A stretch of 58,878 nucleotides of DNA from JAXMAF01 sp046350555 (GTDB taxonomy: Bacteria; Planctomycetota; Phycisphaerae; Phycisphaerales; SM1A02), in NCBI GenBank assembly GCA_046350555.1, contig JAXMAF010000031.1, forward strand, positions 1 to 58,878, in the 5' to 3' direction. A program made the position numbers and the translations under genes. A model generated the notes under the pieces. The model was not told where the DNA came from, ran no database searches, and saw only the letters and a program-made list of their open reading frames with translations. Of the stretch, positions 34,341 to 43,671 are shown one piece after another (within the stretch, counting starts at the first letter, position 1; every line of letters starts with the position of its first letter).

Positions 34341-36773
34341 ATGACAGTCAGGTCTCTCGGATTCGCACCGCCGTCGCTGCCGAAGGTCGGCCGCGTCGCA
34401 GCGCTGTTGCTGTCCCTCGGCTTCTCCGCGGCGACGTGTTTGGCCGCGAACAGCTCCAGCCCGATCGCCCTGACCGGCGATGACAAGCGCGTCTGGGTCG
34501 TGAACCCCGACAACAACTCGGTCTCGGTGATGAACGTCGAAGGCGACGCCAACGTGAAGCTTGCGGAGATCGCTGTCGGACAGGCGCCCGCGCGGTTGGC
34601 GATCAAGGACGACGCCAAGGTGTACGTGACCAACCAGCGCAGCGGCACGGTGTCGGTGATCGACGCGAACCCGCCCTATTCGATTCTCTCGACGATCTCC
34701 GTGGGCACAGAGCCCGTCGGTTGCGCCCTGCGCCCCGACGGCACGCGCCTCTTCGTGGCGAACTTCGCATCGGGAAGTGTGTCGATCATCGACACGTCGA
34801 CCGATCAGGTCGTCTCCACCGTCGACGTGGGGCCGAGGCCTCGCGCCATCGCGGCCACCGACAAGCTCGTCTACGTGACCCTGTTCCTCGCTCTCGTTCG
34901 CGACGACGGCACGCCGATCAACCAGCTCGAAGGCTTCGACAATGGCAAGCAAGGCCACGTGATCGTCCTTGACGCCGGCGCCAGCGACAGCGGCATCCTC
35001 GCCGACATCACCCTCGAGCCACTGGCGAATGTCGGCTTCAACTCCAACGGCTCGGTGCTGGGTGGAGTTCCGGCGACCAACCCGGCGACGTTCACCTTCC
35101 CAACCGGCGCATTCCCCAACCAGCTCGACAGCATCGTCATCAAGGGCGACCGCGCGTACCTGCCCAACACCGCGGCATCGCCCAACGGCCCGGTGCGCTT
35201 CAACGTCAACGTCCAGAGCTTCCTCTCGGTCCTGAACACCGTCACGGGGCTGGACTCCGGACAGACGATCAACATGAACAAGGGCATTCAGTTCGAGCCG
35301 ACCGGCCAGAAGCTCTTCATCACCAATCCGGTGGCGATCGCGTTCAAGCATGGATCGGATGAGGGCTTCGTGGTCTCGGCGGCGACCGACCGGCTCGTCC
35401 GCGTGGAGCTCGGCGTCGACGGCGCCCCGACGATCAACGCCCCGACCGCGGCCCTGCCGCCGGGCCAGCAGAGCAACGTGGTGCGCATCGAAGTCGGTGT
35501 CGACCCGCCCGGCAACTATCACAACTCCAACCCGCAGGGACTGGTCATCAACTCGACGGACACCCGCGCGTATGTCATGAACTACGTCAGCCGCGACGTG
35601 TCGGTGGTGTCGATCGACGGCGATCCGTCGACCTACCTGGAAATCGGCCGCATTGCCTCGGCCGATCTGCCGCCGGCCAACACCCAGGAGGCGATCGTCC
35701 ATCGCGGCAAGGAGCTCTTCAACACGTCGATCGGTCCAGCGGGCACCAACGACAACGCCCTTCCGCCGGCCGGGCGCATGTCCGACTTCGGCTGGGGCTC
35801 GTGCTATAGCTGCCATCCCGGCGGATTGCACGACGGCGTGACGTGGATGTTCGGCGACGGTCCGCGCCAGACGATCTCGATGGAGAGCACCTTCGGCCAT
35901 CCGCCGGCCGACGCATCCGTGAACGCCAACGGCGCGCCGCTGCTGCCTCTCTTCCATCAGCGTGCGCTCAACTGGTCGGCGGTGCGCGACGAGGTGCAGG
36001 ACTTTGAATTGAACATCCGGAACGTCTCGGGCGGACAGGGACTCATCACCGACGGGCTGCCGGTGACGAACCTCCAGCCGACCGCGAACACGGGACGCTC
36101 GGCGGATCTCGACGCGCTCGCCGCGTACATCGCCTCCGGCATCCGCGCGCCGCTGGCGCCGGATCGCGGCTCCGTGTTCGTCGGCCAGGCGCTCTTTCAG
36201 TTCAACAATTGCCATTCGTGCCACGGCGGCAAGAACTGGGACGTGAGCCACATCAACTTCGCGCCGCCGCCGCTGACCCCGCCGGTGACGATCACCGGCG
36301 GCCAGATGGTGGCGTTCCTCAAGCAGGTCGGAACGTTCGACGCCGCGGCGCCGAACGAGGTGCGCCCGTCGGGCACGACGCTGGTCCTGGCCAACGGAGC
36401 GCTCGGCTTCAATCCGCCGTCGTTGCTCTCGGTTTCGGCCGGCGCACCATACCTGCACAGCGGCAACGCCGCGACGCTCGCCGACGTGCTCGAGAACGTG
36501 GCCCATCGCTCCGCCGGTCGCGGCGGCGTCGACTTCCTGTCGAGCCCGCGGGAACGGGCCGAGCTGGTGAAGTTCCTGGAGTCGATCGACGAGACGACGC
36601 CGAAGTTCTACCTCTCGTCGGACATCAACGGCGATGGATTCGTCGACGGCGCCGACCTTGGCGTCCTGCTCGGCGAATGGGGACCGTGCCCGGGCTGCCG
36701 CTCGGACCTCGACGAGAACAACATCGTCGACGGCGCAGATCTCGGGTTGCTGCTTGGCGATTGGGGCTATTGA
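34341..36773 (+). CDS. Secreted YVTN beta-propeller with two c-type haem motifs and dockerin-like tail
   Basis: This 810-residue protein begins with a signal peptide (VAALLLSLGFSAATCLAAN), preceded by AGGGAGG. Residues about 45-440 contain YVTN-type beta-propeller repeats (VYVTNQRSGTVSVIDAN, RLFVANFASGSVSIIDTS). Two CxxCH haem-binding sites follow, CYSCH at residue 488 and CHSCH at residue 624, in a domain resembling di-haem cytochrome c peroxidase/MauG proteins, though I do not identify a peroxidase active site. The end has two dockerin-like loops (DINGDGFVDGADLGVLLGEW and DLDENNIVDGADLGLLLGDW). It is probably an extracellular electron-transfer or oxidative enzyme anchored by the dockerin-like tail. 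Confidence 0.93.
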   Translation: MTVRSLGFAPPSLPKVGRVAALLLSLGFSAATCLAANSSSPIALTGDDKRVWVVNPDNNSVSVMNVEGDANVKLAEIAVGQAPARLAIKDDAKVYVTNQRSGTVSVIDANPPYSILSTISVGTEPVGCALRPDGTRLFVANFASGSVSIIDTSTDQVVSTVDVGPRPRAIAATDKLVYVTLFLALVRDDGTPINQLEGFDNGKQGHVIVLDAGASDSGILADITLEPLANVGFNSNGSVLGGVPATNPATFTFPTGAFPNQLDSIVIKGDRAYLPNTAASPNGPVRFNVNVQSFLSVLNTVTGLDSGQTINMNKGIQFEPTGQKLFITNPVAIAFKHGSDEGFVVSAATDRLVRVELGVDGAPTINAPTAALPPGQQSNVVRIEVGVDPPGNYHNSNPQGLVINSTDTRAYVMNYVSRDVSVVSIDGDPSTYLEIGRIASADLPPANTQEAIVHRGKELFNTSIGPAGTNDNALPPAGRMSDFGWGSCYSCHPGGLHDGVTWMFGDGPRQTISMESTFGHPPADASVNANGAPLLPLFHQRALNWSAVRDEVQDFELNIRNVSGGQGLITDGLPVTNLQPTANTGRSADLDALAAYIASGIRAPLAPDRGSVFVGQALFQFNNCHSCHGGKNWDVSHINFAPPPLTPPVTITGGQMVAFLKQVGTFDAAAPNEVRPSGTTLVLANGALGFNPPSLLSVSAGAPYLHSGNAATLADVLENVAHRSAGRGGVDFLSSPRERAELVKFLESIDETTPKFYLSSDINGDGFVDGADLGVLLGEWGPCPGCRSDLDENNIVDGADLGLLLGDWGY

Positions 36774-36887
36774 AGTCTGGCGCCCGCGGCGCCGGCGGCG
36801 GACGCCGGAAGTGGTTCGCGCTGGCGCCGCGAACGGCGTCGCGGACGGCGTCGCGAACACATCGCCGCGCCATCGGCGCAGACGAAG

Positions 36888-36919
36888 ACGCACGCCCGGC
36901 CAAGCGGCCGGGCGTGCGT
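36888..36919. terminator. Bidirectional terminator hairpin
   Basis: Perfect 14-bp arms (ACGCACGCCCGGCC and its complement) flank the 4-base loop AAGC between two convergent genes, with GCATTCATT after the right arm. It is the strongest terminator-like structure in the window. Confidence 0.8.
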
Positions 36920-36961
36920 GCATTCATTCAGGAGTCCCTGCGCACGTCGTGCGTCGACGCA

Positions 36962-38509
36962 TCACGGGCAACCGCCCCACGCGCCGAGCAGGAGACCGAG
37001 GTCGCCACCATCGACGACGCCGTTGCCGTCGAGATCGGCGGGTCCCGCGACGCCCCATCCGCCGAGCAGCAATCCGAGGTCGCCACCGTCGACCGTGCCG
37101 CTGCCGTCGAGATCGGCGGCGCAGGCGGAACCGACCACGAGCTTCACGACGCCCGTTCCATATTCGACGTGCGTGTCGTAGCCGTTCGCGGGGAGAACGA
37201 CGGCCTGGGCGAACGCGCCGCTGATGAAGGCGCTCTGCGGATCGACCAGGTTGGCCACGACGAAGCTGGCCCCTTGGACCGTCGGCAGCATGTCGTCGTA
37301 GAAGTCCACCTGGAGCGTGCCGGAGAGGAGCATGCTGGTGTAGGTCTGGAAGACGCCGATGCCCGTCGGCGTCGCATCGGCCACCGCGATGTTGTGCGTG
37401 CCGTCGGCGTAGCAGGTGTAGCCGCCGTTGACGGTCATCTTGCCGCCGGGCCCGACGCCGACCTTGCCGTGGTTCTTGACCGTGCCGAAGAAGTCCGGCG
37501 CCAGCGTCAGCTCGGCGCCGCCGTCGACATACAGCACCCCGTAGATCGTGTCGGCGGCGTAGATGCCGTCCATGAAGGAGCTGACCCCGAGGCCGTCCTT
37601 GCCGGAGAGATAGACGAACGCGTCGGAATCGATGGTGTGGATCGCGTTCGTCGACTGCTGGATCCTGGCGCCGTTGTAGAGGTAGTAGCTGCCTTCGAGC
37701 AGCGTGCCGCTCCCGTCGATGCTCTGGAAGTTGCCGATGTTGAGCAGGCCGCTCAGCACGTAGTAGGTTCCCACGTTGTACGTCGCCAGTTTCGAATTCA
37801 CGAAGCCGCCGGCGGCGAAGTTGCAGTTGCCGTAGTTGATGAAGTAGGACGGGCCCGAGAGGCTGGCGGCGTCGAGGCCGGCGCTGCCGTTGTCGAAGTA
37901 GATCCAGCCGTCGAGCTGGTTGGTGAAGTTGATCGTCTCGTTCGAGTTGAAGGCGGTCATGGTCACCGGCGCCTGGAGGTGCATCGTTCCGTGGTTGAAG
38001 ACGAATCCCTTGATGAAGCTGAACGGCGCGTAGAAGGTGGTCGCGCAATTCGCCTGGAAGGTGAACGTGGTGCCGGCGTCCTGGAGCACGATGCCGCCGT
38101 AGAAGTGGCCGAACGTGCCGACCGTGATCGTGCCGTGGTTCATGAGCAGCGGCGAGCCTCCGGCGAGGAGGATGGTGAGGCCGCCGTTGAAGCTGGCGCT
38201 GCCGTAGACGTGGAAGTTGGCGCCGGCCTCGATCTGCACCGGGTGGCTCGACACCAGCGTTCCGCACGCGTCCAGCCCGCCGTGCACCACGACCGCGTCC
38301 GACCCCGGCGCGCTGATCAGGACGAAGTCGGTGCCGTTGGGCTTGCGGCCGAGGTCCCAGTTGGCCGGCGTGTTCCACTGATGGTCGCCGGTGGCGTTGG
38401 TCCACGAGATGAGATCCGCGGCCGCGATCGGGGCGAGCAGCGCGGCCGTGAGTGCGACACCGAACGTCAAGGTGCGACATGAAGGCGAGTTTCGAATCGA
38501 GCGATGCAT
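36962..38509 (-). CDS. Exported beta-rich protein with dockerin-like tail
   Basis: This 515-residue protein has a signal peptide (LTFGVALTAALLAPIAAA), the same opening WTNATGDHQWNTPANW as the paralogues at 33.5 and 49.5 kb, many short beta repeats of the type FNGGLTILLAGG and GTITVGTFGHFYGG, the conserved SSFMDGIYAADTIYGVLYV block, and two C-terminal dockerin-like loops. The frame is intact where the 31.9-33.5 kb paralogue breaks, so it shows the ancestral arrangement. GGAG lies 6 bases before the ATG. Likely a surface or extracellular structural protein. Confidence 0.88.
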   Translation of the reverse strand: MHRSIRNSPSCRTLTFGVALTAALLAPIAAADLISWTNATGDHQWNTPANWDLGRKPNGTDFVLISAPGSDAVVVHGGLDACGTLVSSHPVQIEAGANFHVYGSASFNGGLTILLAGGSPLLMNHGTITVGTFGHFYGGIVLQDAGTTFTFQANCATTFYAPFSFIKGFVFNHGTMHLQAPVTMTAFNSNETINFTNQLDGWIYFDNGSAGLDAASLSGPSYFINYGNCNFAAGGFVNSKLATYNVGTYYVLSGLLNIGNFQSIDGSGTLLEGSYYLYNGARIQQSTNAIHTIDSDAFVYLSGKDGLGVSSFMDGIYAADTIYGVLYVDGGAELTLAPDFFGTVKNHGKVGVGPGGKMTVNGGYTCYADGTHNIAVADATPTGIGVFQTYTSMLLSGTLQVDFYDDMLPTVQGASFVVANLVDPQSAFISGAFAQAVVLPANGYDTHVEYGTGVVKLVVGSACAADLDGSGTVDGGDLGLLLGGWGVAGPADLDGNGVVDGGDLGLLLGAWGGCP

Positions 38510-38663
38510 GAGCGTCTCCGAGTGAAAGGGTGCGTGCAGCGTCGGTCCCGCGACCGGCCCGCGCTCGGCCCCGCCCCGACGAGACGTTGGCTCGCCGGCG
38601 ATCGGTTCCACTCTCCATGCGTCGCTCGCCCCGCCCATTGCGCGGAATTCGAAGAAACTCCAT

Positions 38664-41558
38664 CTACCGATCGAGCCCCCGTCGCGCCTCCTCGAGGCGC
38701 TCGCGCCACCGCGCGACGGACCTCTGGCCGAAGAACGCGACCGCGCTGGACGCCGCGGCGCCGACCGTGTCGTCGGAGGCAGCGAGGTCCAACTGCGCGG
38801 CGGCGGCGTCCAGATCGCGGACCATGGCGGCCGAGTTCGTCGCGCCGTGCGTCTGCTCGCCCCTGACCGTCGCGCCAGCGCGCGCGATCGTCACCGCCGC
38901 GCGGGCGCCGTGCAGCGGGCGCTGCCAGCCGCGCGATCCATCGGGCATCTCGATCGTGGCATCCGCGACGGCGGACAGCACCGCGTCGGCCTCGGCGACC
39001 AGCGCGGCGCTCTCGATCCGATCGGCGTCGCGGCGCGCCCACGACCGTTCCGCCAGCGCCGTCGCGAAGACCACGATGTGCTGGAACCGCTCGGCGCGGG
39101 GACCGTCCTCGGCGCGCTCGCCGAGCGTCGCGAAGTCGCGCTCCAGCTCGCGTCCGATCTCGATGGCGCGGTCTCGGCCCTCCTCGCCGGCCGCGGGCAT
39201 CGCCGCCTCCTGCTCGACGCTCGCCTTGAGCGCAACCGTCGCCTCCGGACTGCCGTTGGTCGCGAGCCGCATGGCCGCGAGGGCCTGCTCGTAGAGCTCG
39301 AGCGTGCGCTCGGGAAACGTGCCGTAGTCGGCCAGCGCCCGGAGCGCCATCGCCATCGGGACGCTCTCGGGTCCGAAACGTCGGCTGATGGCATCCAGCG
39401 ACCGGTTGGTGAGCTCGACCGTCTCGGCCCTTCGTCCGCCGAGCATCAGGAACTGGGCGACGGTCAGCATCGAGTGGATCGTCTGCGTGTGCTCGATGCC
39501 CAGCAGCCGCTCGTTCATCTCCATCGCCAGCCGAAGCTCCGGTTCCGCGTCGCTGAAGCGGTGCGACCAGGCGAGCGCCGCTCCGAGCGTCTCGTGGCTG
39601 GTGGCAACCTCGGGGTGATCGCCCGGGAAGAGGGCTTGGACGATCTCCAGCGCGCGCCGCGCACATGCCACCGCCTCGTCGTGGGCGCCCTGACGCGCGA
39701 GGGCGTGACTGAGGATCCGGAGCGTCCTCGCCACCTCGTCCGATCCGCTGCCGAAACAGCGCTCCCGGATCGCCAGCGCCTTCCGCAACAGCTCCTCGGC
39801 CTCCTCGAAGCGCCACCTGGTCACGCGAAGCACCGCCAGATCCTCGAGCGATGCCGCGTACTCGGCCGACGCATCGCCGAAGCGCCGCAGCCGCATCGCG
39901 GCGGCGCGCTCGGCGAGCACGCCGGCGCCCTCGTACTCCCCCAGCTCCCGCTTCGTCTGACCGAGCGCCGCCATGAGCGAGATCGCCTGGGCGCCGTCGG
40001 CGCGACCGGCCTGCTCCTCGATCCGCAGCGCCGACTCCAGCGCCGCCTTCGCGCGCGGATAGTCGCCGATGGCCGTCGAGACGCTGCCGATCGTCTCCAG
40101 CAGCGCCACCTGCACATCGGGCGCGGCGAGGTCCAGGTCGACGCGCTGCCGCGTGCGGTCCAGGATCTGCTTGAGGACCGTGTTGTCGCGTCCCCGGGCC
40201 ATCGCGGGATCGACGCCTTCGAGCATCTCGCGCAGGAACCGCGCCACCTCGGCCTGCTTCGCGGCCTCGTTGCGGGCGCGCTGCCATGCCATCAGGCTCG
40301 TCGCCAGGCCGACGATCATCGCCAGCGCCGCGATCGCGAGTCCGGTCACCAGACCGCGCCGCCGCCGCGCGAACTTGACCAGTTGGTACGTGGTGCTCGG
40401 CGGCCGGGCGGCGATCGGCTCGTGGCGCAGGAAGCGGGTCAGGTCGGCCGCGAGATCGGCGGCCGACTGGTAGCGCCGGTCGCGGTCGCCGGCGAGCGCC
40501 TTGGCGCAGATCACGTCGAGATCGCCGCGCAGCTCGGGCCGGATCTCGGCGAGCCGGCGCGGCTCGCGCTCGCGGATGATGCGGATCGCGTCGACGATCG
40601 TCGCCCCGGCAAGGTCGTGCGGCAGCGCCCCCGAGAGCAGTTCGAAGAGGATCGCGCCGATCGCGTAGACATCGCTGCGCGTGTCGACGGCGTCGGAACC
40701 GCCCGCGGCCTGCTCGGGGCTCATGTACGCGAGCGTGCCGAGCAGGTGCTGCGCCTGCGTGAGCTGCGTGACGTCGGCGCCGGCGACGCGCGTCGCCCGG
40801 GCGACACCGAAGTCGAGCACCTTCGGCTGGCCGCCGGCGTCGACGAGGATGTTCTCCGGCTTGAGGTCGCGATGGATCACGCCGCGCCGATGGGCGTGCT
40901 CGATCGCGTCGCAGAGCTTGAGGACCAGGGCGATGCGCGCCGGCACGTCGAGCGCCGCCTCGTCGACGTGGGCGCGCAGCGTGCGGCCGTCGACGTACTC
41001 CATCGCGAAATAGGGCTGCGCGCCGACGCCCCCGTCGATCGCCCCGGCCTCGATGATCTGCGCGATGCCCGGATGCTGGAGCCGTCCGAGCAGCTCGGCC
41101 TCGTGCTCGAAGCGCCGCAGGATCGACTCCGTCGCCCGACCGCCGATGAGGCCCGGGCGAACGATCTTGAGGGCCACGGTGCGCCGCGGCTTCTCCTGCT
41201 CGGCGAGATAGACGACCCCCATGCCACCCGAGCCGATCGCATGCAAGACGCGATACCGGCCGACGACGGACCCCGGACCCAGCGGCGCGCCAGGCGCGCG
41301 CGGCGCCCGCGGCGGCACCGCCGCGATCATGCCGCCCGCGTCGGCGCAGTCCAGCGGGCCGCGCGAGGCGTCGTCGGCGAACGCCAGGAGCGCGCGCACC
41401 TCGGCGACGACGGGTTGGTCCCGCGGGTCGTCGCAGGCACGCGCCTCCAGGACGCGCTCTCTCGCCGCCGGCGCGAGATCGAGCACCTCGGCGAAGAGCC
41501 GATCGACGCGGGCGCTCTCGGCGGCATCCAGTTGCCGCGCGTCCGCCTGCGGCCTCAT
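38664..41558 (-). CDS. Membrane Ser/Thr protein kinase with TPR repeats
   Basis: This 964-residue protein has a Pkn-type kinase domain at about residues 100-380: glycine loop GSGGMGVVY, K131, HRDLKPEN at 229-236, DFG at 249-251 and SPEQAAGG. A single membrane helix lies at about 403-424 (GLVTGLAIAALAMIVGLATSLMAW). Beyond it come helical repeats of TPR type (residues about 450-750: AKAALESALRIEEQAG, EEAEELLRKALAIRERCFG). The paired sigma factor gene overlaps its start by 4 bases. The arrangement mirrors the 20.6-24.6 kb module, with TPR in place of WD40. Confidence 0.94.
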   Translation of the reverse strand: MRPQADARQLDAAESARVDRLFAEVLDLAPAARERVLEARACDDPRDQPVVAEVRALLAFADDASRGPLDCADAGGMIAAVPPRAPRAPGAPLGPGSVVGRYRVLHAIGSGGMGVVYLAEQEKPRRTVALKIVRPGLIGGRATESILRRFEHEAELLGRLQHPGIAQIIEAGAIDGGVGAQPYFAMEYVDGRTLRAHVDEAALDVPARIALVLKLCDAIEHAHRRGVIHRDLKPENILVDAGGQPKVLDFGVARATRVAGADVTQLTQAQHLLGTLAYMSPEQAAGGSDAVDTRSDVYAIGAILFELLSGALPHDLAGATIVDAIRIIREREPRRLAEIRPELRGDLDVICAKALAGDRDRRYQSAADLAADLTRFLRHEPIAARPPSTTYQLVKFARRRRGLVTGLAIAALAMIVGLATSLMAWQRARNEAAKQAEVARFLREMLEGVDPAMARGRDNTVLKQILDRTRQRVDLDLAAPDVQVALLETIGSVSTAIGDYPRAKAALESALRIEEQAGRADGAQAISLMAALGQTKRELGEYEGAGVLAERAAAMRLRRFGDASAEYAASLEDLAVLRVTRWRFEEAEELLRKALAIRERCFGSGSDEVARTLRILSHALARQGAHDEAVACARRALEIVQALFPGDHPEVATSHETLGAALAWSHRFSDAEPELRLAMEMNERLLGIEHTQTIHSMLTVAQFLMLGGRRAETVELTNRSLDAISRRFGPESVPMAMALRALADYGTFPERTLELYEQALAAMRLATNGSPEATVALKASVEQEAAMPAAGEEGRDRAIEIGRELERDFATLGERAEDGPRAERFQHIVVFATALAERSWARRDADRIESAALVAEADAVLSAVADATIEMPDGSRGWQRPLHGARAAVTIARAGATVRGEQTHGATNSAAMVRDLDAAAAQLDLAASDDTVGAAASSAVAFFGQRSVARWRERLEEARRGLDR

Positions 41559-42256
41559 GCCCGCTCCATCTGGGCAAGCTCGCGGTGCATCCAGGCGCGG
41601 GACTGCGCCCAGCGCGTGCGGACCTCCGCGAAGCTCAGTCCCAGCGTGTCCGCGGTCTGCTCCAGGGTGAGCCCCGTGAAGTAGCGCAGCATGACCACCT
41701 GCGACTTCACCGGATCCTGTGCCGCGAGCCGATCGAGCAGCTCGTCGATGGCGAGGATGCTGTCGTCCTCCGGCTCGGCGGCCAATCCCGCATCGGCGGC
41801 GACATCGGCGTCGGCGATGTCGAATCGGATGCGACCGGCGCCATGTCGGATGCGACCGCGCGCCCGGGCGCGCTCGACGAGGATGCGCCGCATGGCCTGC
41901 GCCGCGGCGCCGAAGAAGTACGCGCGCGTCGTCCGCGCGACGATCGCGCCGTCGCCGCCGGGCGCCTCGTGGCCGGGGTCGCGTCCCAGGAACTTGTCCT
42001 CACCGGGATCGCCAACCCGGAACAGGCGCAGGTACGCCTCGTGCACGAGCGCCGTCGGTTGCAACGTCTGACCGCTGCGCTCACGGGACATGTAGGCCGC
42101 GGCCATGCTCCGCAGCTCGTCGTACACGATCGGCAGGATCTCGTTGGTCGCGGCCGCATCGCCCGCGACGGCGCGCTCCAGCAGGAGCGTGAGGCGATGG
42201 TCGGCGGCGATCCCCTTCGGGGGCGATCCGGCGCTGTGATCCCGCGGATCAGGCAT
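41555..42256 (-). CDS. ECF-type RNA polymerase sigma factor (SigF/PF07638-like)
   Basis: This 233-residue protein has region 2 (LLLERAVAGDAAATNEILPIVYDELRSMAAAYM...TLQPTALVHEAYLRL), a linker with a TRAYFFGAAAQAMRRILVERARARGR stretch, and region 4 (KSQVVMLRYFTGLTLEQTADTLGLSFAEVRTRW). A 25-residue acidic insertion (RFDIADADVAADAGLAAEPEDD) lies between. It is translated first and overlaps the kinase gene by 4 bases, implying coupled expression. The kinase probably controls the activity of this factor, by analogy with other planctomycete modules. Confidence 0.93.
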   Translation of the reverse strand: MPDPRDHSAGSPPKGIAADHRLTLLLERAVAGDAAATNEILPIVYDELRSMAAAYMSRERSGQTLQPTALVHEAYLRLFRVGDPGEDKFLGRDPGHEAPGGDGAIVARTTRAYFFGAAAQAMRRILVERARARGRIRHGAGRIRFDIADADVAADAGLAAEPEDDSILAIDELLDRLAAQDPVKSQVVMLRYFTGLTLEQTADTLGLSFAEVRTRWAQSRAWMHRELAQMERA

Positions 42257-42372
42257 TCGCCGCGAATTGTCACCATTGGGCCAATGAGAAGCAATCGTCC
42301 GTCCCTCCGACCACGTTGCTCACCTACGCTTGCCCTTCCGTTTTCACGCCCAATTCATCGGAGGTACTGCAC

Positions 42373-43143
42373 ATGAACTGTCCAGCCTGTCTCGTTGGGA
42401 TCGGAGCGATCGCCGCCATCACGCTTGCCGGCTCGATCGCCTTGGCCCAGAACACCACCGCCCCGCCGGCACGGCCCGCGACACCGCCCGCCGCCACGCC
42501 ACCGGCTGGCACCCGCCCCGCGGCCACGCCGCCAGCCACCACGAAGCCCGCCGCTCCCGCCGCTCCGGCCGCTCCCGCCGGCGGCCATGAGATGAAGCTT
42601 CCACCCGGCATGACCGAGGCCGACATGCAGGCGTGCATGGCTGCCGCCGTTCCGGGACCGATGCACGCCAAGCTCGCCGAGGGCGTCGGCGTCTGGAACG
42701 GCAAGAACACGATGTGGGCGACCCCGCAGGCCGAGCCCACGAAGAGCGACTCCGTGTGCACGATCTCGCCGATGATGGACGGTCGCTTCTTCAAGTGCGA
42801 GTGGGCGGGCGAGATGCCCGGAATGGGCCCCTTCAACGGCTTCAGCATCTCCGGCTTCGACAACACGGCGCAGAAGTTCCAGAGCACGTGGATCGACAAC
42901 TTCGGAACCGGCATGATGATCGGCACCGGCGACCTCTCGTCGGATGGCAAGACGATGACCTGGACGTACGGCTACACCTGCCCGATCACCAAGAAGCCCA
43001 CCACGATGCGCGAGATCCACCGCATCACCGGCAAGGACACGCGGACGATGGAGATGTTCGCCATCGATCCGGCGAGCGGCAAGGAGTTCAAGATGCTCGA
43101 GGTCCAACTCACCCGCAAGCCGAGCGCGACCGCGTCGCGGTAG
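42373..43143 (+). CDS. Secreted DUF1579 protein
   Basis: This 256-residue protein starts with a signal region (GIGAIAAITLAGSIALA) followed by a low-complexity Pro/Ala/Thr linker of about 45 residues. The globular part matches DUF1579: MWATPQAEPTKSDSVCTISPMMDGRFFKCEW, GPFNGFSISGFDNTAQKFQSTWIDNFGTGMMIGTG and KTMTWTYGY. The family is widespread in Planctomycetota and its role is unknown. GGAGG is 11 bases before the ATG. It is divergent from the sigma-factor gene. Confidence 0.9.
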   Translation: MNCPACLVGIGAIAAITLAGSIALAQNTTAPPARPATPPAATPPAGTRPAATPPATTKPAAPAAPAAPAGGHEMKLPPGMTEADMQACMAAAVPGPMHAKLAEGVGVWNGKNTMWATPQAEPTKSDSVCTISPMMDGRFFKCEWAGEMPGMGPFNGFSISGFDNTAQKFQSTWIDNFGTGMMIGTGDLSSDGKTMTWTYGYTCPITKKPTTMREIHRITGKDTRTMEMFAIDPASGKEFKMLEVQLTRKPSATASR

Positions 43144-43173
43144 CACATCGACACGCCGGCTCGTCGCCGCGGG

Positions 43174-43197
43174 TGGCGCTGAAGGGGTTCAGCGCCA
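43174..43197. terminator. Terminator hairpin after the DUF1579 gene
   Basis: A 10-bp stem TGGCGCTGAA/TTCAGCGCCA closes on GGGG and is followed on the plus strand by a GGTTGGTTGTTTT stretch. It lies between convergent genes and probably ends the rightward transcript. Confidence 0.65.
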
Positions 43198-43266
43198 TCC
43201 GCGGTTGGTTGTTTTGGGCGACGTGTTCGGCGGGCCCGTTGGGCCGGGGCGTCCACAGTCGAGCCG

Positions 43267-43671
43267 TCACGCGCGAACGATCGCCGCGGCAAACTCGATG
43301 AAGTCGCCCAAGCGCTCGTGGATGATCGATTCCAGGATGGCGCGATCGAGCCGCTGGTATTCGTGGACCGCCACGTTGCGGAACCCGACCATGCGCTTCA
43401 TCCGTTCCGCCAGCGCGGGCGGGATCGCGGAGGCCTGCGCGAGCAGGTCGAACGCGTGACGGCCATCCGTGGCAATTCCCAGCCGTCGAACCGAGACGAC
43501 ATGGGTCGCCAGATCGATCGCCTGCTCGCAGGCGCGCTGGATGTTCAGGACGACCGCGTCCTGCACCGTCTGGTCGTCGAGCACCTTCGTGCCTTCGGCG
43601 GTCTCTTCGCGCACCCGCGCGAGGCACCGCTCGATCGAAGCGACCTTGCCCGCGACGACGTCACCGCCCAC
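43267..43671 (-). CDS. hepT: HepT-like HEPN-domain toxin (DUF86)
   Basis: This 134-residue protein has the HEPN RNase motif R98-N-V-A-V-H103-E-Y105 near its C-terminus, matching the RX4HXY toxin signature. In characterised HepT proteins the Arg and His form the RNase site and the Tyr is AMPylated by the partner. The gene overlaps the nucleotidyltransferase gene by 11 bases, the normal antitoxin-toxin order. The system likely acts in the cytoplasm as a stress- or phage-responsive module. Confidence 0.92.
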   Translation of the reverse strand: MGGDVVAGKVASIERCLARVREETAEGTKVLDDQTVQDAVVLNIQRACEQAIDLATHVVSVRRLGIATDGRHAFDLLAQASAIPPALAERMKRMVGFRNVAVHEYQRLDRAILESIIHERLGDFIEFAAAIVRA

